The notes beneath the pieces were generated by a model. The model was not told the origin of the DNA, did not search any database, and was given only the letters and a program-made list of their open reading frames with translations. Position numbers and translations under genes: made by a program. A stretch of DNA of 64,000 nt from Ardenticatenales bacterium (GTDB taxonomy: Bacteria > Chloroflexota > Anaerolineae > Promineifilales > Promineifilaceae), in contig JACKBL010000005.1 of NCBI GenBank assembly GCA_020634515.1, forward strand, positions 248,001 to 312,000, in the 5' to 3' direction. How positions within the stretch are numbered: the stretch's first letter is position 1; the number at the start of each line of letters is the position of its first letter. Positions 60,015 through 64,000 of the stretch are shown piece after piece.

Positions 60015-60854
60015 TCAACTGAAAAAATCGCGCTCGCGGAATCCATCGGGCACGGGGGGATAGGCGCGCTGGAATGTTTCCACGCCGAACAGTAGTTTTT
60101 GCATGAATGCCGGCATCAACCGACTAAATCCCGTCCCCCCACCCTGGCTGCCGTGCTCCGCGCTGGCCAGCGCTTTCACGTCCCAATAGCGGCGATAATC
60201 AATACGCGCGTGTATCTTGCCCGGCGGCAGCCCCAGCCTGGTGAAATCAATATCCTTGTTTCGCCCCATCTGCGTCGGGTCCTGCCCCCGCAGCCGCATC
60301 ATCGCAATAATCACCTTCAGCAAGCGATTGGAGAACGCCGTGTAGTAAAGCCGGTCCGCCTGGAACGGAGCCGGGCCAATCTCCGCATACGCATTCGCCT
60401 GCCCCGCCGCCAGGAACGCCGCCGTCGTGATCTTCCAGCACATGATGTGGTCGGGGTGGAAATAGCCCCCTGTTTCATCGTGCGTCATCACCACCTGTGG
60501 CCTGATCTCGCGGATGAGCCGCACCACCTTGCCCACGGCCTCCTGCTCATCCGCCTGGATGAACGCCTGCGGATGTTCATTGTCCGGGTTGCCCGGCATC
60601 CCAGAGTCGCGGTAGCCCAGGCGATGCAGCGTCACGCCCAGGATCGCCGCCGCCCGTTCCAACTCCTTCGAGCGGTGTGGGGCCAGTTCCGCCTGCACCG
60701 CCTCGTACCCCTCCGCTGCCGTGCCTGCCGCGCCATCCGTGGCAATCGCCACATGCACGTCTACGCCTTCGGCGGCATACCGGGCCAAAGTTCCCCCAGG
60801 TCCATAAGATTCATCATCCGGGTGAGCCAGAACGGCTAACAAAGCACGGCGCAT
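60015..60854 (-). CDS. PIG-L family N-acetylglucosaminyl deacetylase
   Basis: This 279-residue protein begins with the zinc motif AHPDDE, and the later HPDHIMC supplies the second histidine ligand. These mark the PIG-L/MshB/BshB/LmbE family, which removes acetyl groups from N-acetylglucosamine-containing lipids or thiols. Possible roles include mycothiol/bacillithiol-like thiol synthesis or glycan processing. I see no other thiol-synthesis genes here. The length is that of the MshB/Mca subgroup. Confidence 0.88.
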   Translation of the reverse strand: MRRALLAVLAHPDDESYGPGGTLARYAAEGVDVHVAIATDGAAGTAAEGYEAVQAELAPHRSKELERAAAILGVTLHRLGYRDSGMPGNPDNEHPQAFIQADEQEAVGKVVRLIREIRPQVVMTHDETGGYFHPDHIMCWKITTAAFLAAGQANAYAEIGPAPFQADRLYYTAFSNRLLKVIIAMMRLRGQDPTQMGRNKDIDFTRLGLPPGKIHARIDYRRYWDVKALASAEHGSQGGGTGFSRLMPAFMQKLLFGVETFQRAYPPVPDGFRERDFFS

Positions 60855-60941
60855 AGGTTGGTTCTCCTGCTAAAACTTCTGGTAAGACGGGTTTCCAATT
60901 GGTCCCCGGCAGCGAAGGGGCCGCGGAAAAACGCGATCTGG

Positions 60942-61025
60942 AGATTGGACCAATCTTACCAGAGAAAATTGGTCCAATCGGGCTTAGGACTGGCGATGAA
61001 ATAAGACCCGAAACGGCATCGTCAC
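60942..61025. repeat. Two palindromic repeats: AGATTGGACC type and GACTGACGATG type
   Basis: AGATTGGACC (60942-60951) and GGTCCAATC (60971-60979) form one stem. At 60987-61025, GGACTGGCGATGAAATAAG and CGGCATCGTCAC form a shortened copy of the GACTGACGATG family. Both lie between the PIG-L and hydrolase genes. Confidence 0.82.
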
Positions 61026-61045
61026 TCCTTAAAGGTTGGCGGTTG

Positions 61046-61816
61046 TCAGGCGTGGGTTGTGGGGCGCTGGTGGAAGAATTGCATGGCCGGGAGGAATGGC
61101 ACGGGGCGCACGGAAGCCAGCGGGTGGCGCACGCCGGGCAGCACCAGCAGTTCCCCCGCGGGAATGACGCGGCTGAGGCGCAGCGCCTCCGACAACGGAA
61201 CCATCTCATCCCGATCCCCCACGCTGACCAGGACGGGACACTGCGCGCGCGCGGCCATGCCTTCCGTTAACCCCTTTTCGTGAATAATGGCCACCAGATC
61301 GCCGCCCTGACGCGCCAGGGCACGCCAGCGGCTGGCTCCGTGTTCTTCCGCCAGTTGATTGGCGTAGGAAGGGGCGCGGTCGGCGATGCGGTCGGGGTCT
61401 AGCTGACGCTTGATCTTCTCCACGGTTTCTTGCGACCAGTAGAATTTGGTGGCGTGCATCAAGACCGTATACACGCGCCGTGGCTGGTTGAGGGCCAGCA
61501 TCAGGCCGAGGTAGCCGCCCAGGCTATAGCCGGCTACGTGGAGGTTCTCGATGCCCAGGTGGTCCAGTAAACCCACGATGTCTTGCAGCATTCGTTCCGG
61601 TCGCAAATCAGGTTGTCTATTTTCGGATAGACCATGCCCGCGCAGATCCATCAAGGTGAGGCGAAAGCGGTTTTCCAGGACAGGGTGGAAGCCGCGCCAC
61701 TGGGAGCTGATGGCTCCCAGAAGACCGGGGAGCAGCAGCAGGTGATTACCCGCCGACTGCTCGCCAAAGCGTTCGTAATGGATTTTTGTGCCGTCGTCCG
61801 CTGTCCAAAAAGGCAT
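61046..61816 (-). CDS. Alpha/beta hydrolase (esterase/lipase-like)
   Basis: This 256-residue cytosolic hydrolase has the motifs LLLLPGLLGA, MDLRGHGLS, the nucleophile elbow GYSLGG, the acid in VGDRDEMVP and the C-terminal histidine in GVRHPLASV. It belongs to the haloalkane dehalogenase/esterase/MhpC-like group, but the substrate is unknown. It lies 35 bp downstream of acpS on the same strand and may be cotranscribed with it. Confidence 0.85.
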   Translation of the reverse strand: MPFWTADDGTKIHYERFGEQSAGNHLLLLPGLLGAISSQWRGFHPVLENRFRLTLMDLRGHGLSENRQPDLRPERMLQDIVGLLDHLGIENLHVAGYSLGGYLGLMLALNQPRRVYTVLMHATKFYWSQETVEKIKRQLDPDRIADRAPSYANQLAEEHGASRWRALARQGGDLVAIIHEKGLTEGMAARAQCPVLVSVGDRDEMVPLSEALRLSRVIPAGELLVLPGVRHPLASVRPVPFLPAMQFFHQRPTTHA

Positions 61817-61851
61817 ATTTTCTCCTGTTTACGCTCGTTTTCTTTAATGAT

Positions 61852-62214
61852 TTAGCCGGTGGCGGTGACGAAGCCGATGGCGTGGGTGTCGGTGTGCGCC
61901 AGGCTGATGTCCCACTGCTGCCAGCCGCGCACCTGGGCCAGTTCGGCGGCGGCGGCGTGGAGGATGAGGTGGGGCTTGCCACGCGCGTCGCAGACGACTT
62001 CGATTTCTCGCCAGCGCACGTCGCCGATGCCTGTGCCCAGGGCTTTGGCGACGGCTTCTTTGATAGCGAAACGGCCGGCGAGGCGGGTGGCATTGCCGGC
62101 ACAAAATGCCTGTTCCTGTTCCGTAAATACACGGCCAAGGAAATGCGCGCCATGACGTTCTATCGTCTGAGCCACGCGGGCCACTTCTACCAGATCAACG
62201 CCAACCGCGATCAT
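61852..62214 (-). CDS. acpS: Holo-[acyl-carrier-protein] synthase
   Basis: This 120-residue protein has both AcpS signatures: GVDLVEVARV with the metal-binding aspartate, and RFAIKEAVAKALGTG with the catalytic glutamate. It transfers 4'-phosphopantetheine from coenzyme A to acyl carrier protein, making it active for fatty acid synthesis. Length and layout are normal. It lies between the M16-like gene (upstream, with a repeat in between) and the hydrolase. Confidence 0.95.
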   Translation of the reverse strand: MIAVGVDLVEVARVAQTIERHGAHFLGRVFTEQEQAFCAGNATRLAGRFAIKEAVAKALGTGIGDVRWREIEVVCDARGKPHLILHAAAAELAQVRGWQQWDISLAHTDTHAIGFVTATG

Positions 62215-62251
62215 TATTCACCACAATGGTCAATTGGATGTATCGGCACGG

Positions 62252-62336
62252 AAATCAAATAAGACAACGAAGTTGTTTCCTTATCGTTCCTTCAGACTGA
62301 TGATGCCATTCCGTACTTTATTTCATCGTCAGTCCA
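62252..62336. repeat. GACTGACGATG-family palindromic repeat, long form
   Basis: AAATCAAATAAGACAACGAA, GTTTCCTT, TTCCTTCA, GACTGATGATGCCATTCCG, TACTTTATTTCATCGTCAGT. It is 13 bp downstream of the M16-like stop (minus strand). The closest relatives are at 20222 and 24325. Confidence 0.8.
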
Positions 62337-62349
62337 TTGCGCCGGTCGC

Positions 62350-63627
62350 TCACGCATTCATGTCCGGCCCGGCCACGGCGATAGCGATCTCGTCGGCGCT
62401 GAAGTATTTGCGTGCGGCGGCTTGCACCCGCTCCGGCGTCACTTCGTTTACCATGTCCGGGTAGCGGCGCAGATAGTCCAGCCCCAGGTTGTAGACTTCC
62501 ATGTCCGTGATAATGCTGGCCAGGCCGTCGTTGGTTTCCAGGCTTACGGGAAGGGAGCCGGTGAGGTAGGCTTTGCTGTCTTCGACTTCTTCCACGGGGA
62601 CGAGTTCGTCTTGAATGCGGTGTATTTCCTGGCGAATGCCGGCAATCGCCTGTTCCACTTTATCCGGGGCGACGCCAGTGCCGGCAATCCACGGAGCCGG
62701 CCCCAAACTGCCGGACAGGCGACTGTAGACATAATACGCCAACCCCTGTTCTTCGCGCACCGTCTTGCCCAGGCGACCATACATGCCAAACACGCCCAAA
62801 ATCGTATTCGCCAGGCGTGCATCCTGGAAATCTGGCGCGGAGCGGCGCGGTCCGGGCAGCCCCATCACAATATCCGACTGCGTTTTTTCCGCCATGCGCA
62901 CGTGGGTGCGTGTTATGGACGGTGGGCGGGCCGCGTCGGGCACGTCGGGCAGCGTCAACTGTCCAGGGCGCGACCAATCGCCCAACACGCGCCGCACTTT
63001 GTCTACAGCCTCTTCCGCTTTCACCGCGCCCACTATGGTCACGATCATCTGGCGGGGTCCGTAGTAAGCGGCGTGAAATGCGTGCAAATCCTCCGGCGTC
63101 AGGCTCGTCACGGTTTCCGGCGTGCCGGATAGTTCCGTGCCGTATGGGTGTCCATTATACAACAGCGCATAGAACGCCTTGCTGGCCTGGCTGCGGGTGT
63201 CATTCGCCTGAATTTGCAGCCCGGTCAGGATTTCGCCGCGCACCTTTTCCACATGGTCTGCCGGGAAGACAGGATTGCGCAGCGTATCCGCGGCCAGCGT
63301 CAGCACAAGGTCCAGGTCTTCCGCCAGACTGGCGGCGGAAAAACCCGTTGTATGCCGTCCCGCCGAAAAGCCCAATTGCGCGCCTACAGATTCCAATTCG
63401 TCGTAAAGGCTCTCGAAAGAGCGGTTTTGCGTGCCGCGCATGAGCGTCCGCGCCGTAAAGGCCGCCAGCCCAGCCTGATTGTGATCTTCCCCCAGCGCGC
63501 CCGCCCACACCAGCCCTTCCACCTCAATGGATTCGGAGGCGAAGTTTTCATAGGCCAGCACCACAATGCCGTTTTCTAGTTGGTGGCGGTGAATGCTGTC
63601 TGGACCAGGATAATTCTTAGCAGTCAT
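62350..63627 (-). CDS. M16 peptidase-like protein, probably non-catalytic subunit
   Basis: This 425-residue protein has the two-domain half of an M16 metallopeptidase. The expected zinc motif HxxEH is lost: the position equivalent to HFLEH reads AFTAR within GLAAFTARTLMRGT. A conserved arginine/tyrosine pair (ARPP...GLAYYVYSR) near the C-terminus remains. Such subunits pair with an active M16 protein. The likely partner is the gene cut at the right edge (63928-64000). ATG 63627 has AGGAG. The pair would process peptides in the cytoplasm or envelope. Confidence 0.85.
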   Translation of the reverse strand: MTAKNYPGPDSIHRHQLENGIVVLAYENFASESIEVEGLVWAGALGEDHNQAGLAAFTARTLMRGTQNRSFESLYDELESVGAQLGFSAGRHTTGFSAASLAEDLDLVLTLAADTLRNPVFPADHVEKVRGEILTGLQIQANDTRSQASKAFYALLYNGHPYGTELSGTPETVTSLTPEDLHAFHAAYYGPRQMIVTIVGAVKAEEAVDKVRRVLGDWSRPGQLTLPDVPDAARPPSITRTHVRMAEKTQSDIVMGLPGPRRSAPDFQDARLANTILGVFGMYGRLGKTVREEQGLAYYVYSRLSGSLGPAPWIAGTGVAPDKVEQAIAGIRQEIHRIQDELVPVEEVEDSKAYLTGSLPVSLETNDGLASIITDMEVYNLGLDYLRRYPDMVNEVTPERVQAAARKYFSADEIAIAVAGPDMNA

Positions 63628-63773
63628 GCGAACTCCTGCGAAAGTGTCATGTTGGGTGCGTTTATCGCGCGCCATGTCAAAAGTGGGATGCGGATGAACG
63701 CAGAAAAACGCGAATAAAACAATAAGCTGCACCGTCCGCGAAAGCCGCGAAAGCCTGATTGTTACAGGTCCTG

Positions 63774-63869
63774 CCGTCACAATGGGTGACCGTCACAATG
63801 GGTGACCGTCACAATGGGTGACCGTCACAATGGGTGACCGTCACAATGGGTGACCGTCACGCTCTGTGA
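63774..63869. repeat. 16-bp tandem repeat CCGTCACAATGGGTGA
   Basis: Five identical units run from 63774 to 63853, followed by one diverged unit (CCGTCACGCTCTGTGA). Each unit junction makes the dyad GTCAC...GTGAC. It lies between two genes on the minus strand. The array could be an operator cluster or a minisatellite. Confidence 0.95.
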
Positions 63870-63927
63870 CCATCTGGGACCGTTTTCATTCGCGGCCAGG
63901 ACGAACAGGCTGCCTCTGGGCAATGAA

Positions 63928-64000
63928 TCAGTTCTCGAAAACGGGCTGGTTGCCGGGAACGTATCGACCGACGATCCGATTCTCCGGGCGTAGATAGGTC
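63928..64000 (-). CDS. C-terminal fragment of an M16 peptidase (cut by window edge)
   Basis: On the minus strand the window edge opens in frame with TYLRPENRIVGRYVPG and ends NQPVFEN followed by TGA at 63928-63930. The YL-P-NR-VG pattern at the very C-terminus is typical of M16 (pitrilysin-type) peptidases. With the zinc-less M16-like gene directly downstream, this is probably the catalytic partner. Only 23 codons are visible, so the assignment is tentative. Confidence 0.5.
   Translation of the reverse strand, partial: TYLRPENRIVGRYVPGNQPVFEN

Larger units (their letters stand above)
1439..62686. repeat. Dispersed palindromic octamer TGCCGGCA, about 70 copies
   Basis: I counted 70 exact copies by eye. 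Starts include 1439, 2157, 2820, 3445, 5005, 6094, 7337, 8780, 9036, 10133, 10460, 11044, 11599, 16631, 16832, 16996, 18022, 19438, 19977, 20891, 21234, 21572, 22397, 22802, 24581, 25816, 26190, 26211, 28715, 30896, 31197, 31442, 32469, 32828, 32926, 33663, 34727, 35023, 36807, 38835, 40105, 41023, 42217, 43043, 44702, 44803, 46185, 46976, 47709, 49115, 50652, 51317, 51738, 52170, 52909, 54806, 54841, 54990, 55419, 55508, 57603, 57939, 58068, 58296, 58494, 59767, 60108, 62094, 62637 and 62679. Most lie within genes. Many are preceded by A. Confidence 0.9.

Noticed and set aside
1..64000. tRNA or rRNA genes
   Set aside because: I searched for typical GTTCGAATC-type T-arms and CCA-flanked acceptor stems by eye and found none. 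A dedicated search with tRNAscan or Infernal would settle it.

Overview
The window reads as one contiguous piece of a moderately high-G+C bacterial chromosome, dense with genes and with no rRNA, tRNA, phage, plasmid, IS transposase or CRISPR array that I could recognise. The gene set suggests a Chloroflexota (Anaerolineae-like) genome, which is inference only: a BTAD/NB-ARC/TPR regulator, an NBR1-type Ig domain protein, a PocR regulator, many GAF/REC signalling proteins, no LPS-type outer membrane genes, and heavy loads of small palindromic intergenic repeats.

Layout. 1-1261 is a tandem array of a 163-bp unit built from nested palindromes. 1.3-4.3 kb holds a membrane-tethered hydrolase, an MDR dehydrogenase and a TPR protein on the minus strand. 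4.9-10.9 kb carries pckA, a lytic transglycosylase, a zinc phospholipase C-like protein and a TGS-nucleoside kinase. 11-24 kb holds an NBR1-Ig/C39/glycosidase protein, recJ, a sugar epimerase, an ABC exporter, a Nudix enzyme, a two-component system, RidA and acetyltransferases. 24.6-30.4 kb is a large SARP-like regulator divergent from a globin plus a flavin-dependent halogenase. 30.6-35.5 kb has a sugar epimerase, efp, an FmdB-type zinc ribbon, pgeF, aroE, a P-loop protein and a SpoIIE-type phosphatase. 35.9-39.7 kb is a sulfur-trafficking cluster: PocR-type regulator, sulfide:quinone oxidoreductase, DUF1641 protein, TusE/DsrC-like carrier and DsrE2. 40-46.4 kb holds a lipoprotein beta-propeller, a YbhN-like membrane protein, an FAD oxidase and UDP-glucose dehydrogenase. 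46.7-52.6 kb has an ABC-2 transporter, aminotransferase, PfkB kinase, mscL and endonuclease III. 52.7-57.3 kb is a signalling operon of a GAF histidine kinase, a small protein, a REC-adenylate cyclase and a membrane paralogue of its sensor domain. 57.4-64 kb carries hydrolases, a TPR protein, a PIG-L deacetylase, acpS and a pair of M16 peptidase-like genes, the second cut by the window edge.

The most striking feature is not a gene. The palindromic octamer TGCCGGCA occurs about 70 times (hand count; about two expected by chance), and at most sites the DNA changes abruptly from G/T-rich on the left to C/A-rich on the right, inside open reading frames and regardless of gene direction. Because the octamer is its own reverse complement, both strands run G-rich toward the site. 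This looks like a site-centred strand-asymmetric mutational or recombination process. At least seven further families of palindromic repeats occupy most intergenic gaps, and several have been absorbed into the ends of genes.
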